Assembly (NCBI GenBank): GCA_016713985.1
Contig: JADJOD010000010.1
Coordinates: forward strand, 128,555 to 192,554
Reading direction: 5' to 3'
Source: Lewinellaceae bacterium
GTDB lineage: Bacteria > Bacteroidota > Bacteroidia > Chitinophagales > Saprospiraceae
Length of the DNA stretch: 64,000 nt
The notes below the pieces were generated by a model that saw nothing but the letters and a program-made list of their open reading frames with translations, was not told where the DNA came from and ran no database searches. The position numbers and the translations under genes are program-made. Every line of letters begins with the position of its first letter. Within the stretch, counting starts at the first letter, position 1. Positions 18,413 to 27,849 of the stretch are shown here, piece by piece.

Positions 18413-20215
18413 ATGGAAGATACCTTAATTCATACCGACGTACTCAGGGGCGGCGAGTTCCTGATCCGGGAAAGCGCTCCGGGCGACACCTTTATTCCCG
18501 AAGAACTCAACGAGGAGCAACGCATGGTCAAACAAATGGCCGAGGATTTCCTCAAAAACGAAATTGTGCCCAACCGCCCCCGGATTGAAAAACAGGAGCC
18601 GGGGCTGTCGGTCGCCTTGCTGGAAAAAGCCGGTGAACTGGGTTTGCTGGGCGCACACATGCCCGCACAATACGGCGGTACGGAACTGGACACCAATACC
18701 AATACCGTCATCGCCGATATCCTGGGCCCCTGCGGCTCCTTTTCCACCTCGATTGCCGCCCATACGGGTATCGGGATGTTGCCGATCCTGTATTTCGGAA
18801 CCGAAGAACAAAAGGAAAAATACCTGCCGCGCCTGATTTCCGGCGAATTAAAAGCCGCCTACTGCCTCACCGAGCCGGGCAGCGGCTCCGATGCACTAAA
18901 CGCCAAAACCCGCGCCGACCTGAGTGCCGACGGCAGCCATTACCTGATCAGCGGCCAGAAAATGTGGATTACCAACGCCGGTTTTGCCGATATTTTTATC
19001 GCTTTTGCCAAAATCGGAGGCGACAAGTTTACCGGTTTTATCGTGGAACGCAACACGCCGGGTATCACCCTCGGTGAAGAAGAAGACAAGCTGGGCATCA
19101 AAGGCTCCTCAACCCGGCAGGTGTTTTTTGAAAATGCCAAAGTACCTGCGGAAAATGTCCTGGGCGAGATCGGCAAAGGCCACCTCATCGCCTTCAACGC
19201 CCTGAACATCGGCCGGTATAAACTGGGTGTCATGTGTATCGGGGGGAATAAAGAAGTGATCAATATGGCCGCCCGGTACGCCAATGAACGTATTCAATTC
19301 GGCAAACCCATCGGCTCGTTCGGCGCCATTCAATACAAACTGGCGGAAATGGCGATCCGCAATTTTGCAGCGGAAAGTGCCGCTTACCGCACCTCACAAC
19401 TGATGCAGGACAAAAAAGCGGCAGCCGAAGCCGAAGGCAAATCCTTTGGCCAGGCAACCCTGGAAGCGGCCGAAGAATACGCCATTGAATGCTCTATCCT
19501 GAAAATACAGGGCTCGGAGGCGACGGATTACTGCGTCGATGAAAACGTACAAATCCACGGCGGCATCGGGTTCAGCGAAGAATACCCGGCAGCCCGGGCT
19601 TATCGCGACAGCCGGATCAACCGCATTTACGAAGGCACCAACGAGATCAACCGGATGTTGATGGTGGATCAGTTGTTCAAACGCGCCCTCAAAGGCCAGC
19701 TGGATATCGTCGGGCCGGCCTGGGCGGTGCAGAAGGAACTGGCTTCGATGCCTTCTTTCGAAAAAACGGAAGGGGAATACGGCGAAGAGCATAAAGCGCT
19801 CGCCGATTTCCGCAAAATTATCCTGATGGTGGCCGGCGGCGCCGCCAAAATGCAAATGGACGGCAAACTGAACCTCAAAGAGGAACAGGAAATCCTGATG
19901 AATTGTGCAGATATGATGATCGACCTGTTTTCTGCCGAATCCATGTTGCTGCGGATACAAAAACTCGGGGGGCTTCCCAAAGAACAACCCCGGGAGGTAT
20001 ACGACGCCATGTTGCAGGTCTATTTCCACGACGCCAGCGCGCGTATCGCCAAAAATGCTACGGATGCGCTGGTTTCATTCGCCGAAGGCGACCTGCTGAA
20101 AACATTTTTGATGGGGTTGAAACGGTTTGCCAAATACCCGCCCGTAAACGTGAAGGAAAAACGCCGGCTCGTTGCCGACGCAGTACTGAAAGCAAACGGC
20201 TGGTGTTTCGGGTAG
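18413..20215 (+). CDS. Acyl-CoA dehydrogenase family protein
   Basis: About 600 residues, the long form of the family, close to very-long-chain enzymes. AYCLTEPGSGSDA (FAD site) is near residue 150, a KMWITNAGFADIFIAFAKIG block near 183, then RIQFGKPIGSFGAIQYKLAEM and the C-terminal IHGGIGFSEEYPAARAYRDS and RINRIYEGTNEINR motifs. It catalyses the FAD-dependent first step of fatty acid beta-oxidation. An additional C-terminal region of about 180 residues is typical of the long group. Its promoter is visible; no electron-transfer flavoprotein or thiolase gene is beside it. The frame extends 28 codons upstream, but ATG 18413 fits the promoter. Confidence 0.92.
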   Translation: MEDTLIHTDVLRGGEFLIRESAPGDTFIPEELNEEQRMVKQMAEDFLKNEIVPNRPRIEKQEPGLSVALLEKAGELGLLGAHMPAQYGGTELDTNTNTVIADILGPCGSFSTSIAAHTGIGMLPILYFGTEEQKEKYLPRLISGELKAAYCLTEPGSGSDALNAKTRADLSADGSHYLISGQKMWITNAGFADIFIAFAKIGGDKFTGFIVERNTPGITLGEEEDKLGIKGSSTRQVFFENAKVPAENVLGEIGKGHLIAFNALNIGRYKLGVMCIGGNKEVINMAARYANERIQFGKPIGSFGAIQYKLAEMAIRNFAAESAAYRTSQLMQDKKAAAEAEGKSFGQATLEAAEEYAIECSILKIQGSEATDYCVDENVQIHGGIGFSEEYPAARAYRDSRINRIYEGTNEINRMLMVDQLFKRALKGQLDIVGPAWAVQKELASMPSFEKTEGEYGEEHKALADFRKIILMVAGGAAKMQMDGKLNLKEEQEILMNCADMMIDLFSAESMLLRIQKLGGLPKEQPREVYDAMLQVYFHDASARIAKNATDALVSFAEGDLLKTFLMGLKRFAKYPPVNVKEKRRLVADAVLKANGWCFG

Positions 20216-20379
20216 AGCGCCTGAATCGCGACAGCATAAAGCCGAAGGAAAATGCCTGGGCCTGTGAGGTCAGGGAGAGGACAAAAAGTATTGCGGAGAA
20301 AAAAAGCCGGTGTTTCACTGCTCAGGTATTTTTTCTGGTTGACGCCCGGGTTACGCCTCGGGCTGCCCGCCGGAAAAAA

Positions 20380-20413
20380 GAAAGCCGCCCCCATTCCGGG
20401 AGCGGCTTTTTTA
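20380..20413. terminator. Bidirectional terminator between acyl-CoA dehydrogenase and susD
   Basis: AAAAGCCGC pairs with GCGGCTTTT around a CCCCATTCCGGGA loop that can itself pair. A-rich and T-rich flanks lie on the two sides, so it can end transcription from both directions. It lies 20 bases from the susD stop. Confidence 0.8.
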
Positions 20414-20433
20414 CGCTATATCGGTGCAATCAA

Positions 20434-21774
20434 TTAATAACCAGGGTTTTGCACCAGACTTTTGTTCACTTCGATCTCACGCGCGGGAATCGGGTACAAC
20501 AACTTGTTATCGTCCCAGTTCAGGCCGTCGGCGGTCCCTTTCAGGCGTTTGATGTCGTGCAGGCGGTGCCCTTCATGCGCCAGTTCGAGGCGGCGTTCGT
20601 GCAGAATATCGTCGAGCGTAACGCCGGATGCGGCCGGCAGTCCTGCGCGGGTATGAACGGCGTTGTAATCGTCGTCCACCGGGGCGCCGGTAGCCGTGCC
20701 GAGGCGGTTGTTACATTCTGCCCGGATAAGATACATCTCGGCGAGGCGGATAACGGGCTGGTTGCGGTACTGGTCGCGCCATTTGCCGGTACGCATGGCG
20801 CCCGCGCCGTCATAGTGCAAAGCCAGGCGCGCGTCCGAAGGATCGTACAAATCGAGGTGTTTTTGCTGAATTTCGATGTCGCCGTCGCGGCCCCCGAATT
20901 CGGGTATCGAGTAAAAAACAACCAGGGTGGATTCGATATAATCCTGCGAGGAGATTTGAACGGAGAAGATGTCTTCACTGCTGTTATCGTCGTTGTTCCA
21001 CTCCGAAGCATAATCGGATACGAGTGAATAGTAGCCCGATTCGATCACTTCGCTGGCATTGTCGCGGGCATCGGTATAACGGCCCATTTGCAGAAAAACG
21101 CGCGCCAATGCGGCAGAAGCGGCGTGTTTGTTGGCTTGTACACCATTGTCTTCGGGCAACAGGGATTTGGCCTTTGTCAAATCGTCGAGAATCTGCGTAT
21201 AGGTTTCTTCCACGGTATTGCGGGTCACAAAACTGCCTTCGTCGACCTTGCGGGTCGGGCTGAGCACCAGGGGCACACCCAACTGGGAATTGTTTCCACC
21301 GGCCTGGTAAGCCTGGCCGTAAAAACGAACCAGTTGAAAATAGGCCATCGCGCGAACCCACCGCGCTTCACCTTCTACCTGCGAGCGGTCGGCTTCATTG
21401 ACGACGGCAAGTGCCCCCAGCACGTTGTTGCAGATGTTTATGGTATAATAAGCATCCAGCCACATGTTTTCCGCTTCGGCGTTGTTGGCAATTTGCTGGT
21501 GAAAAAACACAAAACGTGGTCCTTCAAAGGTACCTACCCAGCGGATTTCGCCGTCGGCGCCCATGAGTTCTGCGTCGCGCATGGTGTTGCCGCCGAACAG
21601 GCCGTCGAGCGCCAGTCCGTCGTAGGCGGAGAGCAGCACGGATTTGACGTTGGCATCGGTGCTGAGCGCAAGTTCTTCACTGATACTTTGCGCCGGTTCG
21701 AGTTCGAGCTCTTTGTTGCAGGCCGCTAAACCGAACAAAAGGACAACCGGCAGCCATATTTTATTGAATTTCAT
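20434..21774 (-). CDS. susD: SusD/RagB family nutrient-binding outer membrane lipoprotein
   Basis: 446 residues, complete. Lipoprotein signal MKFNKIWLPVVLLFGLAAC; then the SusD N-terminal SISEELALSTDANVKSVL, the ARWVRAMAYFQLVRFYGQ helix (a TPR-like segment) and the C-terminal signature VIRLAEMYLIRAECNNRLG and ERRLELAHEGHRLHDIKR, ending in YPIPAREIEVN. It forms the lid of the SusC transporter and captures a ligand at the cell surface. It follows susC on the minus strand with an 80-base gap. No glycoside hydrolase, peptidase or sigma/anti-sigma gene is beside the pair, so the substrate is unknown. Confidence 0.92.
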   Translation of the reverse strand: MKFNKIWLPVVLLFGLAACNKELELEPAQSISEELALSTDANVKSVLLSAYDGLALDGLFGGNTMRDAELMGADGEIRWVGTFEGPRFVFFHQQIANNAEAENMWLDAYYTINICNNVLGALAVVNEADRSQVEGEARWVRAMAYFQLVRFYGQAYQAGGNNSQLGVPLVLSPTRKVDEGSFVTRNTVEETYTQILDDLTKAKSLLPEDNGVQANKHAASAALARVFLQMGRYTDARDNASEVIESGYYSLVSDYASEWNNDDNSSEDIFSVQISSQDYIESTLVVFYSIPEFGGRDGDIEIQQKHLDLYDPSDARLALHYDGAGAMRTGKWRDQYRNQPVIRLAEMYLIRAECNNRLGTATGAPVDDDYNAVHTRAGLPAASGVTLDDILHERRLELAHEGHRLHDIKRLKGTADGLNWDDNKLLYPIPAREIEVNKSLVQNPGY

Positions 21775-21855
21775 GATCTTTTATATTTTAAAACGCCTGA
21801 AATTGATTCACGCGTCGTGATCTTTAAAAATGGTGTTTACAAAACCGGGCAGGCC

Positions 21856-24800
21856 TTAAAATCCTACACGCACCCCTGCCACAATGGTTTTCGGTTGTGG
21901 AGCGGCGTAAAAGTCGACCCCGTAAATCGTATTGCTTGCCAGATAGTCGGTCGTCACCTCGGGATCCCAGCCTTCGTACTTGGTAAAAGTGAGCAGGTTG
22001 GTACCGGTGACGTAAACACGCAGGTCGCTGATACCGGATTTGCCGAACCAGTTCCTGGGAAGGTCGTATGACAACGTAACATTTTTCAGGCGGAGATACG
22101 AGCCGTCGGTGATGTAGCGGCTGCTGCGCACCTGTTCGCCGTTGCCGTAACCCAGACGGGCTTCCGGCACGTCGGTGATGTCGCCGGGATTTTGCCAGCG
22201 ATCGAGTTGATCGCGGGTTTGGTTGTCAAACCAGCAGGCTCCGCAGGACATAAAGTTGCCCGCGCCGTTTTGAATTTTGTTGCCTGATTGCCCCTGAAAA
22301 CGCACGTTGAGGGTCAAACCGCCGTAGGAAATGGTATTGTCTAAGCCATAGATCAGGTCAGGCATCGGCGAGCCGAGCACGACAAAATTGGCTTCGTCGT
22401 ATACGTTGGTGGTCGCTTCCGGGTTGATGATATTCCCATTGTCGTCCGTTTCATTGACATACCAGAGCGCGTCGCCGTTTTGCGGGTCAACACCGGCATA
22501 GTCGGGACCGAAGAAAACGCCGATGGGTTCGCCGACTTTTACCACGTTGGTATTACTTCCGTCGTCGATCAGCGTTTGGCCGCCTACAAGTGAAACCACT
22601 TTGTTTTTGTTGGCGGCGAGGTTGAGCGAAGTGGTCCAGGAGAATTTTCCGACAAAATTGTTGGAATTGAGGGTGAATTCCACGCCCTTGTTCTGCAATT
22701 CGCCGATGTTCTGGGTTTGGTCTAAGTAGCCGGTTGTTCCGGGTATGCGCGCATCGAGCAGAAGCGCTTCGGTATTTTTAACGTAGTAGTCGATTTCACC
22801 CGTGAGGCGGTTGTTGAACAGGCCAAAATCGAGGCCGAAATCAACTTCGGTGCTTTTTTCCCAGGAGAGTTCCGGGTTGGGAATTTGTTCGGGGTTCAGG
22901 GTGCTGTTTCCGTTATAACCACCGGCGCTGAACAACCCGAGCGATTGGAAATTGCCGATATCGGCGTTTCCACTCACACCCCACGAAGCGCGCAGTTTGA
23001 GGAAACTCAGGGTTTTGCTGCTCTTCAGAAAATCTTCCTCACTCAACACCCAGCCTGCAGAAAATGCCGGGAAAATGGCGTAACGTTTGTCTTTACCGAA
23101 ACGGGACGAACCGTCCGTCCGGATGCTGCCGTTAAAGAGGTATTTCCGGTCGAAATTATAACGAACACGGCCAAAATAGGACAGGAAACTGTAGTTGGTG
23201 ATCGTGGAAGTGCCGTCCGTGATGCTGGCGGCCGCTTCGAGGGTTTTAAATTCGTCGCTTGGAAACTGCTCGCCTTCCACGTAGGTCCGGTTATATTCAC
23301 TTTTAAAAAATTCCGTACCTGCGTCAAAACCCAGTGAGTGGCGGTCGAAATCTTTATCCCAGTGCAATACGGCGTTGGAGTTCCAGTCGGTAGCACCGGC
23401 AAAAGCCGAATACCCGTAACCTCTGTTGCTGTTGCCATTGTCCGTACGCTCTCCAAACTTGGCGTCGTCGCGTACGTTGTAAAAGTTGCCGGCTCCTTCC
23501 AGGCGCAGGCCCAGGTTTTCCGTAAATTTATAGTCGGCAAAAACATTCACGATGGTGCGCAGGGTGAATACTTTCCGGGAGCCGTCTTCCACGTCGATAA
23601 GGCCGTTGTAGTACGTTGTGACCGGGCGGTCGTTTAACTCTCCTTCGTCGTCGCGTATCGGCGTAAACGGCGCGAGGGCCACGAGTTGCATGGGTGTGGA
23701 GAAGGCATTGTCATTGGATACCTGATGGGTGAGGGTACGGGCCAGGTTGAGATTTACCCCCATTTTCAGGCGTTTGGTAGCATCAAAATCGAGATTGAGA
23801 CGGCCTCCCATTTTTTCCAGGTCGTTGCTGATGAGGATGCCCGTATTGTCGCCCCAGTTGCCGCTGGCATAGTAGCGCATTTTGTCATTACCTCCTGAAA
23901 AAGAAAGGTTTGCATTTTTTATACTGCCGGTACGCAGGGCTTCTTCCTGCCAGTCGGTGACGTCTTTTTTACTCATCCAGTTGTCGTTAAAACCGGAATA
24001 GCGGTTAAAACGGCTTTCCACAAACAAGGTCCAGGAATCCGGGTCGTCGTAAGGCAATCCGTCGATGTCGTCGGAATTATTGGCCGCTTCCGTGAACAGT
24101 TCGATGTATTCGGCGGTATTCAGGAATTCGCGTTTTCCGGTCGGCATACTTGCGCCGGCCTGCAGGTCGAATTCTATCCGCGATTTTCCACTTTTGCCCG
24201 ATTTGGTGGTGATGAGCACCACGCCGTTGGAGCCGCGTGCGCCGTAAATGGCTTTGGCGGAAGCATCTTTTAACACCTCGATGGACTCGACGTCGTTAAA
24301 ATTCAGGTCGGCGAGCGGGTTGAGCGGCGCGCCGGCCGTGTTGCGCGCGTCTTTGGCGATCGGAATCCCGTCGATGACGTACAAGGGTTCGGTGCCGGCC
24401 GTGATCGAGCCGATACCACGCACCCGCACCCGCATGGCGCCGCCGACTTTGCCGTTTACACTTTCAACAAATACGCCGGCAGCCTGCCCCTGCATCGCTT
24501 GTTCGATGGAAACCACGGGCATGGCTTTCAGGTTTTCGCCGCCGATTTTGGCGATGTTACCGGTGAGGGTGGATTTGATTTGTTTGCCGTAGCCGATAAC
24601 CACCACTTCGTCGACGAGTGTGGTGCTGGCCGTGAGCAGGATATCCATCCGCGACTGCGTTCCCACGGAAACTTCCCGGGTTTCGTAACCGGTGTAGGAT
24701 ACCGTCAATATCGCCTGATCATTGGGTACCGTGACGGTAAAACTTCCGTCGGTGCCGGTGACGGTGCCTGTGGCGCTGCCTTTTACGGCAACCGTGGCTC

Positions 24801-24912
24801 CGATGAGCGACTCGCCCGTGGCGTTGTCGCTGACCCGCCCGTCGACTCTGCGCTGCGCGAAGGCGGCCAAAGTTGTCAGGGCGATAACTAAAGTAAGTAG
24901 TAATCGCTTCAT
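21856..24912 (-). CDS. susC: SusC/RagA family TonB-linked outer membrane protein
   Basis: 1018 residues, complete. A signal peptide (ends AAFAQ) is followed by a carboxypeptidase-like regulatory domain (RVSDNATGESLIGATVAVKG), a plug domain with MQGQAAGVFVES, GVVLITTKSGKSG and the DVESIEVLKDASAKAIYGAR signature, then the 22-strand barrel ending in aromatic VAGVRVGF. It imports a bound ligand using TonB energy, presumably supplied by one of the ExbBD-TonB sets at 51-57 kb. There is no extended N-terminal signalling domain, so it is not an anti-sigma-coupled receptor. Confidence 0.94.
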   Translation of the reverse strand: MKRLLLTLVIALTTLAAFAQRRVDGRVSDNATGESLIGATVAVKGSATGTVTGTDGSFTVTVPNDQAILTVSYTGYETREVSVGTQSRMDILLTASTTLVDEVVVIGYGKQIKSTLTGNIAKIGGENLKAMPVVSIEQAMQGQAAGVFVESVNGKVGGAMRVRVRGIGSITAGTEPLYVIDGIPIAKDARNTAGAPLNPLADLNFNDVESIEVLKDASAKAIYGARGSNGVVLITTKSGKSGKSRIEFDLQAGASMPTGKREFLNTAEYIELFTEAANNSDDIDGLPYDDPDSWTLFVESRFNRYSGFNDNWMSKKDVTDWQEEALRTGSIKNANLSFSGGNDKMRYYASGNWGDNTGILISNDLEKMGGRLNLDFDATKRLKMGVNLNLARTLTHQVSNDNAFSTPMQLVALAPFTPIRDDEGELNDRPVTTYYNGLIDVEDGSRKVFTLRTIVNVFADYKFTENLGLRLEGAGNFYNVRDDAKFGERTDNGNSNRGYGYSAFAGATDWNSNAVLHWDKDFDRHSLGFDAGTEFFKSEYNRTYVEGEQFPSDEFKTLEAAASITDGTSTITNYSFLSYFGRVRYNFDRKYLFNGSIRTDGSSRFGKDKRYAIFPAFSAGWVLSEEDFLKSSKTLSFLKLRASWGVSGNADIGNFQSLGLFSAGGYNGNSTLNPEQIPNPELSWEKSTEVDFGLDFGLFNNRLTGEIDYYVKNTEALLLDARIPGTTGYLDQTQNIGELQNKGVEFTLNSNNFVGKFSWTTSLNLAANKNKVVSLVGGQTLIDDGSNTNVVKVGEPIGVFFGPDYAGVDPQNGDALWYVNETDDNGNIINPEATTNVYDEANFVVLGSPMPDLIYGLDNTISYGGLTLNVRFQGQSGNKIQNGAGNFMSCGACWFDNQTRDQLDRWQNPGDITDVPEARLGYGNGEQVRSSRYITDGSYLRLKNVTLSYDLPRNWFGKSGISDLRVYVTGTNLLTFTKYEGWDPEVTTDYLASNTIYGVDFYAAPQPKTIVAGVRVGF

Positions 24913-24963
24913 ACGAAAAGTTTAAAATGGTGAAAAAAGCGGGATTAAAGAACGAAAATACTG

Positions 24964-26885
24964 CTATTTTTCAAGCCGTTCCATTAAACGACTCGTTATT
25001 CGGAGAAAATCCATTTCGGTAATGATACCAACCAGTTCTTTGCCTTTTACCACAGGAAGACAGCCAATTTTTTTCTCCCGCATTTTGTGCATGGCTTCCA
25101 TAATGGTGGTATCCGGCGTTACGGTAATTGGTTTTTCAATCATGATGTCTTTTACGGTGGTCGCCAGATTTTCCGTCAGTTCGTTGTGGCGTGCAAAATG
25201 GCGCAGCAGCATCCTGCTGGAAATGAGCCCGACCAGTTCGCCTTTGTTGTTTTCCACGGGCATGTAGCGGATGCGCCGCCAGTTCATGATTTCGGCGACC
25301 AGTTCGATCAGGTCGTCTTTTTGCACGGTGAACAGGTCGGTGGACATAAACTCCTCCACTTTAATTTTGGACGGATGCCAGTTTTCCAGGTCGGCGGCGG
25401 AAGGTTCTTTCCAGGTATGCACGGGTTTGTTGTCTTTTTGATTTTTTACAATGGCGGCGGTGACGGCGGTGACGGCTTCGTCGTTGGTGACTTCTTTTTT
25501 CATCGCCGTAAATGCCCGCAATACCCAGCGGGCGCCTGTTTTATGATCAGTGGCCCGGGCTTCGATGATATCTAAGTATTTGCTGATATCGGCCTGTTTT
25601 ACTTTTCGTTGTTTCAACCCCTCCCTTGCCATGGGCAGCAATTCTTTCAGGATCAGTTCCGTGACGGGCACTTTTTTGTCTTTAAACCAGGAAAACGTGG
25701 TGTCGATCCCGAATTTGGCCGCTTTCAGGAAATTATCGCGGGTGTCTACAAAATCGATGTGCTTGGTAATGTCCTCGTATTGCTGTCCCATCGATACCAT
25801 ACAACCCAGCCAGAAAGCGGCGTTGGCCACTTCGTCGACCGAAGTGGGGCCGGCGGGCATGACCCGGTTTTCGATCCGGAGGTGCGGTTTGCCGTTGGGT
25901 GAAATGCCGTAACACGGCCGGTTCCAGCGGTACACGGTCGAGTTATGGATTTGCAGGGCGCGCAGTTTGGGTGTTTTTCCATCCTTGACCATTTGAATGG
26001 AACTTTCCTCGATGTTGCCGGCGAGCAAAACCCGGAAACGGCTGATGTCTTCCTTGTATATTTCGGTGATGTCGCCGCGCAGCCAGTCGGAGCCGAAATT
26101 GACGCGGGGCAGCCGTTCGCGCATGTGATCGCTGGTGGTGCGGGTATCGAGGCTTTGCTGAAACAGGGCGATCCGGGTTTCGTGCCAAAGCCGGCGGCCG
26201 AATACCAGCGGTGAATTGGCGGCAATAGCCGTGACGGGTCCCGCCAGGGTTTGGGCGATGTTGTACATCTTCACAAAATCGTTGGGCGCTACCTGCAGGT
26301 GCACCTGGAAACTGGTGTTGCAGGCCTCCAGCAGGGGAGAATCGTGTTTTACCAGCAATTCGTCGATGCCTTCCACGCGTAATTCGAATGCGGTACCGAG
26401 CAAATGTTTCTGAATAGCCGCCATGAGTGCGTAATAGCGGTCCTTGGGCGTCAGGTTGTGCATCTCCAGGTCGTGTTTTCTCAGGGTCGGCAATATGCCG
26501 CAGAGAATAATACTTGCGTCAAAACCGTCCAACACGGTTTGAATTTCCTTCAGGTACCTTAAATTTTCGGCTTCGAGTTGGCTCAGGCAGTCGCCGGTGA
26601 ATTCACGCGGACTCAGGTTGGTTTCCAGGTTAAACTTGGCCAGTTCCGTCACGCACCAGGGTTTGTCGCCGAGTTTTTCCAGCACCTCCATGTTGATAGT
26701 GGCCGGTTTGAAGGTTTTATTGTGCACCAGACACATTTCCTGCTCGGCGCCGATACGTGTGATGTTGGATTCAAACCAATCGTTTTCCAACATATACTCA
26801 AATGCCTGGACATCGTCCAAAAGATTGCGCACAAAGTGCAACATCTCATTTTTCCGTCGATGGTACTAACTTTTTGAAATCCCAT
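24964..26885 (-). CDS. Glutamate-cysteine ligase (GCS2)-like protein with two CBS domains (one frameshift at start)
   Basis: About 640 codons. Residues 1-450 resemble the GCS2 group of carboxylate-amine ligases (IGAEQEMCLVHN, LETNLSPREFTGDCLSQLE, the long NDFVKMYNIAQTLAGPVTA block and RIENRVMPAGPTSVDE). The C-terminus carries a CBS pair: VEEFMSTDLFTVQKDDLIEL and a second repeat with EKPITVTPDTTIMEAMHK. CBS pairs usually sense adenine nucleotides. The N-terminus MGFQKVSTIDGKNE is in another frame from the body; one missing base in the T run at 26849-26853 joins them. Ligase activity is likely, but the peptide product is not known. The gene is transcribed alone. Confidence 0.82.
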
Positions 26886-27134
26886 ATCGGTTAGCGCCGG
26901 GGCGGTTGTGAGTATGTCCGGCAGGGCAATATTATTTGTTTTGAACAAGAGTAACAAAAGATGTTTTTACAATTGGTTCGGGGAACAGGCAGTAGCGCGC
27001 GGCTGTTGCGTATCTTTTTCTCAGCGGCAAATATTTTAGCCGGCCCGTTAAAATATTCCGAATACTAAAACAATTGCCATAAAAATACATTCCATAGATT
27101 TGTTTTAGTAAAACAATTCATTTTACCTTGGCGC

Positions 27135-27743
27135 ATGAATTCGGAATTGGCTTTGAATCATTTGAATCAAGACGCTGCGTTCAGGATAATTAGCAATTCA
27201 GTGGTAATTCCTGAATTTACGCCGTCCGGAAATGTATACGTTGATTTGTTGGATTCTATCGTATCACAACAACTCAGTGTTAAAGTAGCCTCTGTGATAT
27301 TTAATCGCTTCTGCGCTTTATTTCCTGATAATTATCCCCATCCGGATCTGCTTACCTCCATGCCAATTGAAAACCTGCGCAGCGCGGGATTGTCCTTTCA
27401 AAAAGCCGCTTATCTCCAAAATGTAGCTGCGTTCTCCCGGGAGTACAACCTTGAAAACCACGCTTGGGAGCTGATGGACGATGACGAGATCATCGCCTAT
27501 CTGACTCGTATTAAAGGAGTTGGGAAGTGGACGGCCCAAATGATCCTGATGTTTACCATCGGGAGGCCTGACGTGTTTCCCATCGATGATCTGGGCATCC
27601 AGCAAGCGATGATTCGTTTGCACAACCTGGATAAAACGGACAAACAATTAAAAAATAAAATGACGGATCTGGCCGAACCGTGGAGACCCTACAGAACAAT
27701 TGCCTGCCGTTATTTATGGCGTTGGAAGGATGCTCCGGCCTGA
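27135..27743 (+). CDS. DNA-3-methyladenine glycosylase, HhH-GPD family
   Basis: 202 residues, complete. The helix-hairpin-helix IKGVGKWTAQMILMFTIG (about residues 130-148) is followed by the catalytic Asp in PDVFPIDDLGIQQAM (about 150-165). The N-terminal VDLLDSIVSQQLSVKVASVI is the usual GPD superfamily helix pair. It removes alkylated bases in base excision repair. AlkA-type enzymes carry an extra N-terminal domain that is absent here, so this is the short Mag/AlkA2-like type. Confidence 0.9.
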   Translation: MNSELALNHLNQDAAFRIISNSVVIPEFTPSGNVYVDLLDSIVSQQLSVKVASVIFNRFCALFPDNYPHPDLLTSMPIENLRSAGLSFQKAAYLQNVAAFSREYNLENHAWELMDDDEIIAYLTRIKGVGKWTAQMILMFTIGRPDVFPIDDLGIQQAMIRLHNLDKTDKQLKNKMTDLAEPWRPYRTIACRYLWRWKDAPA

Positions 27744-27849
27744 TTAAACGCCTAAAAAATGCTCCCTTTTATTATTCCATAACCGTTTATGACCTGACCT
27801 GGTGAACTGAAATTCTTTTATCCATCAAATTCCATAACAATAATACGCA

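Noticed and set aside
19903..21027. 374-codon plus-strand open frame
   Set aside because: Overlaps the acyl-CoA dehydrogenase end and the susD gene; no domain and no start region.
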